In this document: positions 45,868 to 56,258 of the stretch, in pieces
Layout: each line of letters starts with the position of its first letter
Position numbering within the stretch: position 1 is the first letter of the stretch
Origin: Arthrobacter sp. SW1
GTDB lineage: Bacteria; Actinomycetota; Actinomycetes; Actinomycetales; Micrococcaceae
Assembly: GCF_001766675.1 (NCBI RefSeq)
Contig: NZ_MJLT01000001.1
Location: forward strand, 248,001 to 312,000
Direction: 5' to 3'
DNA length: 64,000 nucleotides
Program-made: the position numbers and the translations under genes
Notes under the pieces: generated by a model
Seen by the model: the letters and a program-made list of their open reading frames with translations, nothing else
Databases searched by the model: none
What the model was told of the DNA's origin: nothing

Positions 45868-47625
45868 CTACTTGAAACTGGCGGCTACCAGTCCGCGGAA
45901 GGCAGCCACGAGCTTCATCGGCTCCGTGGAACCGGCCGGCGGCACGTAGATCGCCACGGACTCCGCGAAGGTTTGCGAAAGGCCCACCTTCGTCGACTCA
46001 CCGCCGGCGAGAACGGCTGCGGCCTTGTCCGCGATCAGGGTGTCTCCTTCGGCCTTCGGCTTGGTGGAGAACACGAAGTCCAGCCGGCCGAGCACCAGCG
46101 CGCCGCCGTCGGAGGTACGGAAAACCGTGGTTTCGGCGGGCACCGGGGCGTGGGTGAACTTGAAGGTTCCGCTGCTGCCTGCCTTGACGGCGTCGGCCTG
46201 ATAGTCGAGCACGTCGGAGATGTACGGCGAGCCGGTGCCTTCGACAAGCTTGGACTTGAAGGCGGAGTCCGGCTTGGTCAAGCGGTCGGCCAGCGCGGCC
46301 ATGGCCTCGGTTCCGCTGTACAGGAGGCCGGTCTTGTTACCGGCAGCTGATTGCTGGGTGCCGCCCCGCGGGATGGCCGGGAAGGACGTGCCCGGCTGCA
46401 GGGGGGCCGTGGCCACGAGCTTGTAGTTCTCGCGCGGCGACGGCTGGCTGAGGGTGAGGACCTGCGGCACGACGTTTCCGTCGCCCTGGGTCACTGCGAC
46501 GACGGTGCGGGGCCAACTGCGCTGGGTGGTCACCACGCTGCCGAGCAGCTTGCTTGCGCGTACGGGCATGCGGGCCTGGTGGCCGGAAACCTTGGCGCGG
46601 ATCTTGTAGTTCTGGGTGCGGACAAGCAGCTCAGTGCCGGCGACCCGCGGCTTGAGCTTGGCGGCGTCGCGTGCGGCGTCGCCGGCCGAGACGGCGTTGG
46701 CGACCTGTTCCAGGATCCGGTTGAGCTGGGAGTCAACCACAACCGGCGAGCTCTCCGGCGCAGCTGCCGGCTGCGAAGCGGCGGGCGACGGCGTCTGCGT
46801 GGCGTGCGCGGCCCCCACCGAGGTGCCGGCCAGGGCGAGGGAGACTGCGCCGGCGGCGAGTACGCGCAAGGCGGTGGTGCCGCCCTTTTCCTTCGGCGCC
46901 TCTTCCTTGAGCGGGGTCGGGGTGGCGGTGGCAGGACCGGCGGCTTCCGCCGTCGTGCTGCCCGGACCGCCGGTGCCGGAACCGCCGCTGCCGCCCTTGC
47001 CGTTCTTCCGGGCGCCGAAAAGCTTGCCCAGCAGCGGCAGGGCCGCGCCGGCCGCGATCAGGACTGCGCCGAAGACGATCAGCGGGACAGCCCACGGCAT
47101 GGCGGTGTCGTTGGGGTAGGTGACGGCGATTGACGCCGGTGCGGGCTTGGTACCGTCGCTCGCCAGGAGCAGCGACCATTCACCGTCCGCCGGTGGATTC
47201 CAGGAGTATTCGAGCTGACCGCTGGCGTTCTCGGTCTCGACCCAGAGGTCCGAGCCGGACGGCGCGGGCGCAGTGGCTTCGCCCGCGGTGTTGGCGATCT
47301 GGAGGGACTTGCCGTCCTCCGACACCCCGCTGACGGTGTTGTGGGCGGTCTTGCCCACCCAGGCCTCGACGTCGTCCGGGCGTCCGACGGCAAGCACGAA
47401 GTTGCCTTCGCCCTTGATGGTGATCCGGCTCGGACCGCCCTTGTGGTCCAGGAGGCCTTGTTCGATCACGGTCAACGGCGCGGCTTTCGTTTCGCCGGGG
47501 GCAGACGCGGTCACGGTGTCGGCAGGAGCCCAGAAGGTCAGCTGGCCGATACCGGCCAACAGCGCCAGCAGGCCCAGCAGCGCCAGGGAAGCTGCAGTCT
47601 TCAATCGCACAGGAATACCAATCAT
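45868..47625 (-). CDS. Large membrane-anchored extracytoplasmic protein, unrecognised
   Basis: A 585-residue protein with a first hydrophobic segment at about 9-30, a beta-rich outer domain with KGEGNFVLAVGRPDDVEAWVG (about 70-160), a second transmembrane helix near 180-200, and a cytoplasmic-type Gly/Lys linker. A third hydrophobic helix lies near 258-278, followed by a second outer domain of about 290 residues. The outer parts are rich in Thr, Ser and Val and contain PxxGS-like and DGGALVLGRLDFVF stretches. I recognise no enzyme domain. There is no close neighbour to explain it. Start codon ATG; ribosome site unclear. Confidence 0.6.
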   Translation of the reverse strand: MIGIPVRLKTAASLALLGLLALLAGIGQLTFWAPADTVTASAPGETKAAPLTVIEQGLLDHKGGPSRITIKGEGNFVLAVGRPDDVEAWVGKTAHNTVSGVSEDGKSLQIANTAGEATAPAPSGSDLWVETENASGQLEYSWNPPADGEWSLLLASDGTKPAPASIAVTYPNDTAMPWAVPLIVFGAVLIAAGAALPLLGKLFGARKNGKGGSGGSGTGGPGSTTAEAAGPATATPTPLKEEAPKEKGGTTALRVLAAGAVSLALAGTSVGAAHATQTPSPAASQPAAAPESSPVVVDSQLNRILEQVANAVSAGDAARDAAKLKPRVAGTELLVRTQNYKIRAKVSGHQARMPVRASKLLGSVVTTQRSWPRTVVAVTQGDGNVVPQVLTLSQPSPRENYKLVATAPLQPGTSFPAIPRGGTQQSAAGNKTGLLYSGTEAMAALADRLTKPDSAFKSKLVEGTGSPYISDVLDYQADAVKAGSSGTFKFTHAPVPAETTVFRTSDGGALVLGRLDFVFSTKPKAEGDTLIADKAAAVLAGGESTKVGLSQTFAESVAIYVPPAGSTEPMKLVAAFRGLVAASFK

Positions 47626-47645
47626 CAGCGGTCGTTGAGCTTTAA

Positions 47646-47665
47646 GGGTAACGGTTTTGTTACCC
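47646..47665. promoter_or_regulatory. Inverted repeat just upstream of the 585-residue membrane protein gene
   Basis: GGGTAAC-N6-GTTACCC lies 20-40 bases before the start codon at 47625 (minus strand), within the divergent gap shared with the AI-2E-type transporter gene. Its position suggests an operator or a structured leader. Confidence 0.45.
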
Positions 47666-47815
47666 GGCGGTCAGTTCGGGGCCCCGCCACGCCGTCCCCG
47701 GATTCCGCTCCATGGCAGGCGAAAAGCGGAATTTACGGCGGCTGGTAGGGTGACGAACAACATTGGAATCGGCATGCCCGCGGGGCCGCACGGAATGCAA
47801 AGGCAGTAGAACCAC

Positions 47816-49081
47816 GTGAATGAACAGAAGTCTCCGACACCCCCCGAGCCGGCTGCGGATGGGGCCGTGGAGGCGGCTGTCGTCCGGGAACCGAGGTCCG
47901 GCCTGTTCGCCGTAATCGCCCGCAGACTCAGGCAGCCCATTCCCGGCGCCCAGCCCCGGGTCCGCTTCGAAATGCCCCCTGAGCTGGACGGTACCGAAGA
48001 GGCCGACGACGGCGACGCACGCTTTGGATCGCCGGGTCCCCGGATGTCCGCGCAGCATCCGTTGTACCTCGGCTTCATGGGCACGGCCGGAGTCGGCGTC
48101 GCATTGCTGCTATTTTACATCGGAACCCACACGGCGCAGCTCCTGCTGTGGATCGTCACTGCCCTGTTCATTGCCCTGGGCCTGGACCCGGTGGTCCGCT
48201 GGCTCGAAAGCCGCAGGGTTCCGCGCCCGGCCGGCATCCTGCTGGCCGTCGGGGTGCTGGCCGCCGGCGTCGCGGGCTTCTTCGCCACATTGATTCCGAC
48301 CATCGTGGAACAGGTCACGGAGATCGTCCGCCAGGCACCCACCTGGATCCGGGATTTCCTGGATTCGGAGTTCTTCCGCTCCCTGGACAGCCAGTTCGGC
48401 GTGCGGGACCGGATCAGCCAGGAGCTGGACAAGTTCGTCAAGAACCCGGACGCCGTGGGCGGCATTTTCGGCGGCGTGGTGGGCTTCGGCTCCACCGTGG
48501 CCAACAGCCTGTTCGGTGCCCTGATCGTCCTGGTGCTCAGCCTCTACTTCCTGGGCGCCCTGCCCGCCATGAAGAAGTGGGCCTACCGCCTGGCTCCGCG
48601 CTCCCGCCGCCCGCGCGTGGAAGCCCTGTCCGAGGAGATCACCCGCTCCGTAGGCAACTACGTGATCGGCCAGGCCTGCGTGGCCCTGCTCAATGCCCTG
48701 TTCGCCTTCATCGTGATGAACATCCTGGGCGTCCCGTTCAGCGTGCTGCTGGCCTTCGTGGTAGCCCTGCTGGCATTCATTCCCCTGGTCGGTGGCATGA
48801 TCGCCGCCATCGTGGTGATCCTGGTGGCACTGACCGTGGGCTGGCAGACCGCGGTGATCTACGCGATCTGCTACTTCGCGTACCTGCAGTTCGAGGCGTA
48901 CTTCATCTCGCCGCGCATCATGCAGCGCGCGGTGGCGGTGCCCGGCGCCGTCGCCGTCATTTCAGTGATCGCCGGCGGCAGCCTGCTGGGTGTCCTCGGC
49001 GCGCTCATCGCCATCCCGACCGCAGCGGCGATCATGCTCCTGATCAAGGAAGTCTTCATCGTCCGCCAGGACCGCCACTGA
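47816..49081 (+). CDS. AI-2E family transporter-like permease
   Basis: A 421-residue protein of the AI-2 exporter superfamily (PF01594, TqsA/YhhQ-like). A cytoplasmic leader of about 85 residues precedes eight hydrophobic segments. Family features include the short helices near 190-230 and the LPAMKKWAYRLAPRSRRPRVE motif around 245-265. The family includes quorum-signal and sodium/proton-linked exporters, so the name does not fix the substrate. The GTG start is inferred from the first codon in frame after the divergent promoter region. Confidence 0.84.
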   Translation: MNEQKSPTPPEPAADGAVEAAVVREPRSGLFAVIARRLRQPIPGAQPRVRFEMPPELDGTEEADDGDARFGSPGPRMSAQHPLYLGFMGTAGVGVALLLFYIGTHTAQLLLWIVTALFIALGLDPVVRWLESRRVPRPAGILLAVGVLAAGVAGFFATLIPTIVEQVTEIVRQAPTWIRDFLDSEFFRSLDSQFGVRDRISQELDKFVKNPDAVGGIFGGVVGFGSTVANSLFGALIVLVLSLYFLGALPAMKKWAYRLAPRSRRPRVEALSEEITRSVGNYVIGQACVALLNALFAFIVMNILGVPFSVLLAFVVALLAFIPLVGGMIAAIVVILVALTVGWQTAVIYAICYFAYLQFEAYFISPRIMQRAVAVPGAVAVISVIAGGSLLGVLGALIAIPTAAAIMLLIKEVFIVRQDRH

Positions 49082-49084
49082 TCC

Positions 49085-49140
49085 CCACCGGCCCCCTAGC
49101 CTCGCTCCGCTCGGCCAGGGAACCCGGCCGGCGTGGGCCC
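49085..49140. repeat. Diverged inverted copy of the clpS/pncB repeat
   Basis: Read on the minus strand, this 56-base stretch aligns with the two 57-bp units at 36950-37065: CCACCGGC at one end, CTCGCTCCGCT in the middle and GCCGGCGTGGGCCC at the other end. It lies between two convergent genes. Confidence 0.65.
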
Positions 49141-49160
49141 AACCGGGCCAACCGCGCCAG

Positions 49161-49961
49161 CTAGGCGGAGGCTGTCGCGAACGGCCCCGCCCACTCACGC
49201 GGCAATCCCTCGGCACCCGCGCCGGCGTCGGTGACGTCGTCGACGATCTCATCGAGCACCCGCGCGGCGTACTTCTCCCCCACCCAAAGGTGCTTGGCGC
49301 CGTCGACGCCCAGGAGGCGCGCCTGCGGCACCAGCCGGAAGCGTTCCGCCGCCTCGGCCGGCCGGAGGAAGTCGTCGTGCTCCGGAACCAGCACGGTCAG
49401 GGGCTTGCCGGAAGCCGCCCATTCCTTCAAGTGGACGTCCGTGGCGCGGTGCAGCGGCGGGGACAGCAGGATGGCGCCCTCCACCTGCGATGCGACGGGC
49501 TCCACCGCCCCGTACATGAGCGCCAGTTCGGTGCCGAAGGACCAGCCCACCAGCCAGCGGTTCGGCAAGCCGCGTTCGACGGCGAACCGCACCGCGGCTT
49601 CGACGTCGTACCGCTCGCCAATCCCCTCTTCGAAGGTGCCCTGGCTGGTGCCGCGCGGGGAGTGCGTGCCGCGCGTGTTGAAGCGGAGCACGGCGACGCC
49701 GGCCAGCGCCGGGAGGCGGTAGGACGCTTTGCGGTAAACGTGCGAATCCATGAACCCGCCGTGCGTGGGCAGGGGGTGGAGGGTGATCAGGGTTGCGGTG
49801 ATCGCGCCGGACTCCGGGAGGGCGAGCTCGCCCACCAGGACCTTTCCGTCCTCGGTTTCGATTTCGATGTTTTCGCGCCGGGCCGGCAGCACCGTGGATG
49901 CGCGGATGGCCACGGGAGCCTCGGGCTGGGTGAAAACGAAGGAGGCAGGGTCGAAAGTCAT
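49161..49961 (-). CDS. Alpha/beta hydrolase (dienelactone-hydrolase-like)
   Basis: A 266-residue hydrolase. The nucleophile elbow is GWSFGTEL (about residue 153), the acid is in [10 protein letters not shown] (about 210), and the histidine in DGAKHLWVG near the end. The strand order and the [13 protein letters not shown] loop match the KANL3/Tex30- and dienelactone hydrolase-like group, usually of unknown substrate. The MTFDPAS start is supported by family length; a frame extending 35 codons upstream is rejected as unlikely to be translated. Confidence 0.83.
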   Translation of the reverse strand: MTFDPASFVFTQPEAPVAIRASTVLPARRENIEIETEDGKVLVGELALPESGAITATLITLHPLPTHGGFMDSHVYRKASYRLPALAGVAVLRFNTRGTHSPRGTSQGTFEEGIGERYDVEAAVRFAVERGLPNRWLVGWSFGTELALMYGAVEPVASQVEGAILLSPPLHRATDVHLKEWAASGKPLTVLVPEHDDFLRPAEAAERFRLVPQARLLGVDGAKHLWVGEKYAARVLDEIVDDVTDAGAGAEGLPREWAGPFATASA

Positions 49962-50032
49962 GCTTCCAAGGGTAGGCGACCGGGAACCCACCGTGCGCGG
50001 CAAAAGCAAGCGCCCGGCTGTCCGGAAAGAAG

Positions 50033-50365
50033 TCAGCGGTAGCGGTACGTCCGCCCGGTCCAGCACTTGTTGTGCCAGTGGCGCCGCTCGGCAAGGCCCG
50101 CTTCATCGCCCAACAGGTGGCTTCCGGACCACACCACCAGATGGGCGGTTCCCGGAAGGATGGCCATGGAGCATCCCGGACAGACATAGTTCTTTTCCGC
50201 GTTCCGGGCAGTCATGGTGCGGACGATCCAGTCGCCGTCGGGAGCACTCTCCCGCCGGGCGATCCCGGCGCGAGCCCGTTCGAGGTCCAGCTCCGGCGCC
50301 TCGGCACCTCGGCTCCACTTCGAATTCGCGGAGCCGGTACGGCGGGGACGGTTGGAACGGGGCAT
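50033..50365 (-). CDS. Small zinc-binding-type protein, function unknown
   Basis: A 110-residue protein. The N-terminus is basic ([13 protein letters not shown]). In the second half [20 protein letters not shown] and RRHWHNKCW give a C-x2-C...H...H-x-x-C pattern that can form a single zinc site. The core resembles small actinobacterial proteins often labelled ATP/GTP-binding without evidence; no P-loop is present. It is divergent from nucS with 65 bases between. Related to DNA or RNA binding by composition only. Confidence 0.7.
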   Translation of the reverse strand: MPRSNRPRRTGSANSKWSRGAEAPELDLERARAGIARRESAPDGDWIVRTMTARNAEKNYVCPGCSMAILPGTAHLVVWSGSHLLGDEAGLAERRHWHNKCWTGRTYRYR

Positions 50366-50430
50366 GCATCCATTCTGCCCCAGCGGCGCGGATCGGGCGG
50401 CACGCGTTCACAGGCAGTAAAGTTGGGCGG

Positions 50431-51126
50431 GTGCGACTCGTCATAGCCCGCTGCTCAGTTGATTACGTCGGCCGACTCAAGGCCCACCTCCCCCTGGCCA
50501 CGCGCCTCCTGCTGGTGAAGGCCGATGGTTCCGTGCTGGTCCATTCGGACGGCGGTTCCTACAAGCCCCTGAACTGGATGAGCCCGCCTGCGACCCTGCG
50601 CGTCACCACGCCCGAGGAGACCGAGGTCGAGGAAGGCGTGATCGAACAGTGGACCGTGCAGTCCGCCAAGACCGATGACCGCCTGATCATCAACATCTAT
50701 GAGCACCTCCACGACAGCTCCCACGAACTCGGAGTCGACCCCGGGCTGATCAAGGACGGCGTGGAAGCCGACCTGCAGCGCCTGCTCGCCGAGCAGATCG
50801 AAACCCTGGGCCCCGGCTACTCCCTGATCCGGCGCGAATACTTCACTGCAATCGGTCCGGTGGACATCCTGGCCCGCGACGCCGACGGCGCCACGGTCGC
50901 CGTCGAACTCAAGCGCCGGGGCGACATCGACGGCGTCGAGCAGCTGACGCGCTACCTCGAGCTGTTGAACCGCGACCCCCTGCTGGCACCGGTGCGCGGC
51001 ATTTTCGCCGCGCAGCAGATCAAGCCCCAGGCGAAGGTGCTCGCCAACGACCGCGGCATCGACTGCGTGACCCTCGACTACGACGCCATGCGCGGAGTGG
51101 ACGACAGCGAGTCCCGGCTTTTCTGA
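50431..51126 (+). CDS. nucS: Endonuclease NucS (EndoMS), mismatch repair nuclease
   Basis: A 231-residue mismatch-specific nuclease of the non-canonical actinobacterial mismatch repair pathway that replaces MutS/MutL. The N-terminal DNA-binding domain is followed by the nuclease core, with [12 protein letters not shown] and [15 protein letters not shown] giving the D...ExK motif, then [13 protein letters not shown]. It ends in SRLF, fitting the C-terminal sliding-clamp-binding tail described for this family. The GTG start at 50431 gives the normal family length; the open frame reaches much further upstream but is non-coding. Confidence 0.95.
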   Translation: MRLVIARCSVDYVGRLKAHLPLATRLLLVKADGSVLVHSDGGSYKPLNWMSPPATLRVTTPEETEVEEGVIEQWTVQSAKTDDRLIINIYEHLHDSSHELGVDPGLIKDGVEADLQRLLAEQIETLGPGYSLIRREYFTAIGPVDILARDADGATVAVELKRRGDIDGVEQLTRYLELLNRDPLLAPVRGIFAAQQIKPQAKVLANDRGIDCVTLDYDAMRGVDDSESRLF

Positions 51127-51133
51127 TTACGCC

Positions 51134-51159
51134 TGATTGAAATATTTTGTTTTCAATCA
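51134..51159. promoter_or_regulatory. AT-rich inverted repeat between nucS and nagA
   Basis: TGATTGAAA at 51134-51142 is repeated inverted as TTTCAATCA at 51151-51159, around an eight-base AT-rich spacer. It is 46 bases upstream of nagA and eight after nucS. It could be a weak terminator of nucS or the operator for nagA regulation. Confidence 0.45.
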
Positions 51160-51204
51160 ACAGCAATCATTCTCTTGGGCTCCTTCGAGCAATAGAATCG
51201 AGCC

Positions 51205-52449
51205 ATGACAGACCCGAGCCTGCCTTCGGCCACGCCCATGCCCAGCCGCCATCTCCTCAGCGGAACCATCGTCAGCGACGGGACTGTCATCCAGGACGGC
51301 CTCGTCGCCGTGGACGGAGACCGCATCGCGTTCGCAGGACCGGCGAAGGATTTTGCCGGGAGCGGCTTGGAGGAGTTCGCGGAGCTCGCGCCGTCGCCGC
51401 TTCCGGAAGGAAGCTACCTGCTCCCGGGCTTTGTTGACGTGCATTGCCACGGCGGCAACGGCGGCGACTTCCCTGGCGGCGACGAGGACTCGGCCCGCAA
51501 GGCCATCGACTTCCTGCACCGCTCCGGCACCACCACGCTCCTGGCAAGCATGGTCACGGCCTCCCGCGAAGACCTGCTGCGCGGCATCGGGCTCTACGCC
51601 GGACTCACGGACGAGGGCCTGCTGGCCGGCATCCACCTCGAAGGGCCGTTCCTTTCCCACGCCCGCTGCGGCGCCCAGAATCCGGCGTACCTCCTCGACC
51701 CCGATCTTGAACTCATGGCCGAGCTGATCGAGGCCGCCGCCGGAAAGCTCGCCACCATGACCTACGCCCCCGAACTGCCGGGAGCCTCCGCGCTGGTGGA
51801 CCTGATGACTTCCCACGGCATCACGCCGTCGCTCGGCCACACTGATTGCGACGACGCCACCGCCGCGGCGTCGCTCACGGCCGCCCGTGAGGGCTTGGAG
51901 TCTGCAGGGTTCGACGGCGTCAGCTCGCTCCCCACCGTCACGCACCTTTTCAACGGCATGCCGCCGCTTCACCACCGCTCCCCCGGGCCTGTCGCCGCCT
52001 GCCTGCGGGCGGCACAGGAAGGGAAGGCCGTGGTGGAGCTGATCGCGGACGGCACGCACCTGGATCCCGCCACCGTGGCCACGGTCTTCCAACTGGTCGG
52101 TGCGGCGAACATCCTCCTGGTCACCGACTCCATGGCCGCCGCAGGACTGTCCGATGGCAACTACATGCTCGGCCCGTCGCCGGTCACGGTGAGCGACGGC
52201 GTCGCCACCTTGGACGCCACGGGCTCCATCGCCGGCGGAACCGCCACCATGCTCGATGTTGTACGCAGCACCGTGGCGGCCGGCGTCGGGCTCAAGGACG
52301 CCGTCTTCTCGGCGACTGCGGTTCCTGCCGCGGTCCTGGGCCTTTCGGATGAGCTCGGCGGCCTCCGCCGCGGCCTCCGCGCCGACGTCGTCGTGGCCGG
52401 CCGTGACCTGGAGTTGCACGGGGTACTGAGGCAGGGCCGCTGGCTTTAG
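51205..52449 (+). CDS. nagA: N-acetylglucosamine-6-phosphate deacetylase
   Basis: A 414-residue amidohydrolase that removes acetate from GlcNAc-6-phosphate, feeding NagB. Signatures: GFVDVHCHGGNGGDF (metal His pair, about residue 75), GIHLEGPFLSHARCGAQNP (about 140), LGHTDCDDAT (about 212), THLFNGMPPLHHRSPG (about 248), LVTDSMAAAG (about 312). The first 15 residues are variable, so a slightly later start is possible. Not linked to nagB in this window. A symmetric AT-rich element lies just upstream. Confidence 0.94.
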   Translation: MTDPSLPSATPMPSRHLLSGTIVSDGTVIQDGLVAVDGDRIAFAGPAKDFAGSGLEEFAELAPSPLPEGSYLLPGFVDVHCHGGNGGDFPGGDEDSARKAIDFLHRSGTTTLLASMVTASREDLLRGIGLYAGLTDEGLLAGIHLEGPFLSHARCGAQNPAYLLDPDLELMAELIEAAAGKLATMTYAPELPGASALVDLMTSHGITPSLGHTDCDDATAAASLTAAREGLESAGFDGVSSLPTVTHLFNGMPPLHHRSPGPVAACLRAAQEGKAVVELIADGTHLDPATVATVFQLVGAANILLVTDSMAAAGLSDGNYMLGPSPVTVSDGVATLDATGSIAGGTATMLDVVRSTVAAGVGLKDAVFSATAVPAAVLGLSDELGGLRRGLRADVVVAGRDLELHGVLRQGRWL

Positions 52450-52755
52450 TCAGTCCCGCGCAATAGCGCGGTTTATTACCTGATTTTTCAACTAAATGCC
52501 GTTACCTTCTTTTTACTTAAATTTTGCTGGAATTCCGCGATAGACCGTTGACCTGCACTTATGGCCATGAAAGTGTTGTAGCAGTCTTTGTGTAGGTGTG
52601 ATTCATGCTCGCAAGACGTGTTGCGAGCGTGAAGCTCCTGCAATACCGGCAGGCATTGCCATGGCGGAATTCAGGTCTTCTCGCGGAGTAACTCAAGCAC
52701 GGCACATTGGGTGCCGGTCTTAAAGATGTAGTTCCACAATGAGGAGATACGAATA
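52450..52755 (+). other. Long leader/promoter region of the cold-shock gene
   Basis: A 306-base stretch, AT-rich at 52470-52560, with no credible gene. It contains a hairpin (arms 52607-52614 and 52621-52628, six-base loop) and a second imperfect one (52641-52647 and 52652-52658, loop GGCA). A long structured 5' untranslated leader is a known hallmark of cold-shock mRNAs. A GAGGAG ribosome site is nine bases ahead of the ATG. Confidence 0.55.
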
Positions 52756-52959
52756 ATGGCACTGGGCACTGTCAAGTGGTTCAACGCTGAAAAGGGCTTC
52801 GGCTTCATCACCCCGGACGACGCCGACGGCGACGTCTTCGTCCACTACTCGGAAATCCAGACCTCCGGTTTCCGCACGCTCGACGAGAACCAGCGTGTTC
52901 AGTTCGAAATCGGCCAGGGCGCCAAGGGCCCGCAGGCCACCGGCGTCACCGCTCTCTGA
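52756..52959 (+). CDS. Cold-shock protein (CspA-type)
   Basis: A 67-residue single cold-shock domain protein that binds single-stranded RNA and DNA. RNP1 is KGFGFITP and RNP2 is VFVHYSEI, with Tyr where most relatives have Phe. The start [15 protein letters not shown] is typical. The long structured leader upstream and a terminator directly after the gene show it is a monocistronic unit. Confidence 0.95.
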   Translation: MALGTVKWFNAEKGFGFITPDDADGDVFVHYSEIQTSGFRTLDENQRVQFEIGQGAKGPQATGVTAL

Positions 52960-52977
52960 GCCACGCCACACACACAG

Positions 52978-53006
52978 AAATGCCCGGGCGGACCGCCCGG
53001 GCATTT
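52978..53006. terminator. Terminator hairpin after the cold-shock gene
   Basis: A perfect 13-bp stem (52978-52990 and 52994-53006) with the three-base loop GAC, flanked by A and T runs on both sides. It is placed between two convergent genes (cold shock and DUF2550), so it may work for both. Confidence 0.85.
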
Positions 53007-53028
53007 CCGTTTAAATCTCTCCTGGAAG

Positions 53029-53460
53029 TCAGCGCCAGGTTCCGACGCCGATCACCGGCCCTGCCTCAAGCCACGAGGACAGGCCGGCATACGCCTCGAA
53101 GCGCATCGCCAGCATGAAGGACTCCCCTTCGTGCCGCAGTTCAACCACCACGACGTCGGGCTGCAGCTTGGTCAGTTCCGTCTCGCTGGGCTTCCGGCGG
53201 CCGAGCAGCTCCAAGGAACTGCGTTTGAAGCTGTGACGCGGCCTGAAGCTCAGCGACAGCAGGCTGAACCATTCCAGCTCGGAGTCCTGATAACGACAAA
53301 CCCCCATCCGCCAGCTGTTGCCAGCCGTGCAGATGGAGGCGTCCACCGTGCCGAGGGCGCGCCGCAGATTGAAGCGGCGCACCCCCACGAGGCACAGTGT
53401 CAAAACAAGCAGGCCAAAGGCACTTGCCAGGATGATGAACGGAAAAACAGAATCGTCCAT
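53029..53460 (-). CDS. DUF2550 family membrane-anchored protein
   Basis: A 143-residue protein with a single N-terminal transmembrane helix (about 6-27; FIILASAFGLLVLTLCLVG) and a soluble domain with FNLRRALGTVDASIC, RMGVCRYQDSELEWFSLLSLSFRP and RHEGESFMLAM. This matches DUF2550, a family almost always found directly downstream of atpC in actinobacteria (Rv1312). The start MDDSVFPF is chosen 10 bases after atpC. Role unknown. Confidence 0.84.
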   Translation of the reverse strand: MDDSVFPFIILASAFGLLVLTLCLVGVRRFNLRRALGTVDASICTAGNSWRMGVCRYQDSELEWFSLLSLSFRPRHSFKRSSLELLGRRKPSETELTKLQPDVVVVELRHEGESFMLAMRFEAYAGLSSWLEAGPVIGVGTWR

Positions 53461-53470
53461 CAAGGTCGTG

Positions 53471-53755
53471 CTATCGGATCCCCGCAGTAGCTGCTTCACC
53501 CAGCTGGGCGTTGTCAGCAACAATGACCACCCGGTTGTTGTCGACGGAGAAGAATCCGCCGTCGACGGCTACCGAGATGCGGTCACCGGAAACCGGCTCG
53601 ATTGCCAGCTCGCCCTCGGCCAGGATGGCGAGCAGCGGCGAGTGGCCCGGCAGGATCCCGATTTCACCATCGCTGGTGCGGGCCTTGACCATCTTGGCCG
53701 CACCGGACCACACGAAGTGGTCCGCCGCGACAATCTCAACCTCGAGCTCAGCCAT
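53471..53755 (-). CDS. atpC: F1Fo ATP synthase subunit epsilon, short form
   Basis: A 94-residue protein beginning MAELEVEIVAADHFVWSGAA and covering the beta-sandwich domain, including GEIGILPGHSPLLAIL and VAVDGGFFSVDNNRVVIVADNAQ. It then ends in TAGIR. The C-terminal helical domain that in E. coli and in mycobacteria restrains ATP hydrolysis is missing. The stop is followed 10 bases later by DUF2550, so it is not a frameshift within a larger gene. It lies one base after atpD. Confidence 0.93.
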   Translation of the reverse strand: MAELEVEIVAADHFVWSGAAKMVKARTSDGEIGILPGHSPLLAILAEGELAIEPVSGDRISVAVDGGFFSVDNNRVVIVADNAQLGEAATAGIR

Positions 53756-53756
53756 G

Positions 53757-56185
<2,429 letters not shown>

Positions 56186-56258
56186 ACTTATCCTTTCCTA
56201 AGATCCCGGTGCCCGGGCCGGCCGGAGCTTGCGGCTCCGGCCGGCCCGGTCATCGGAA

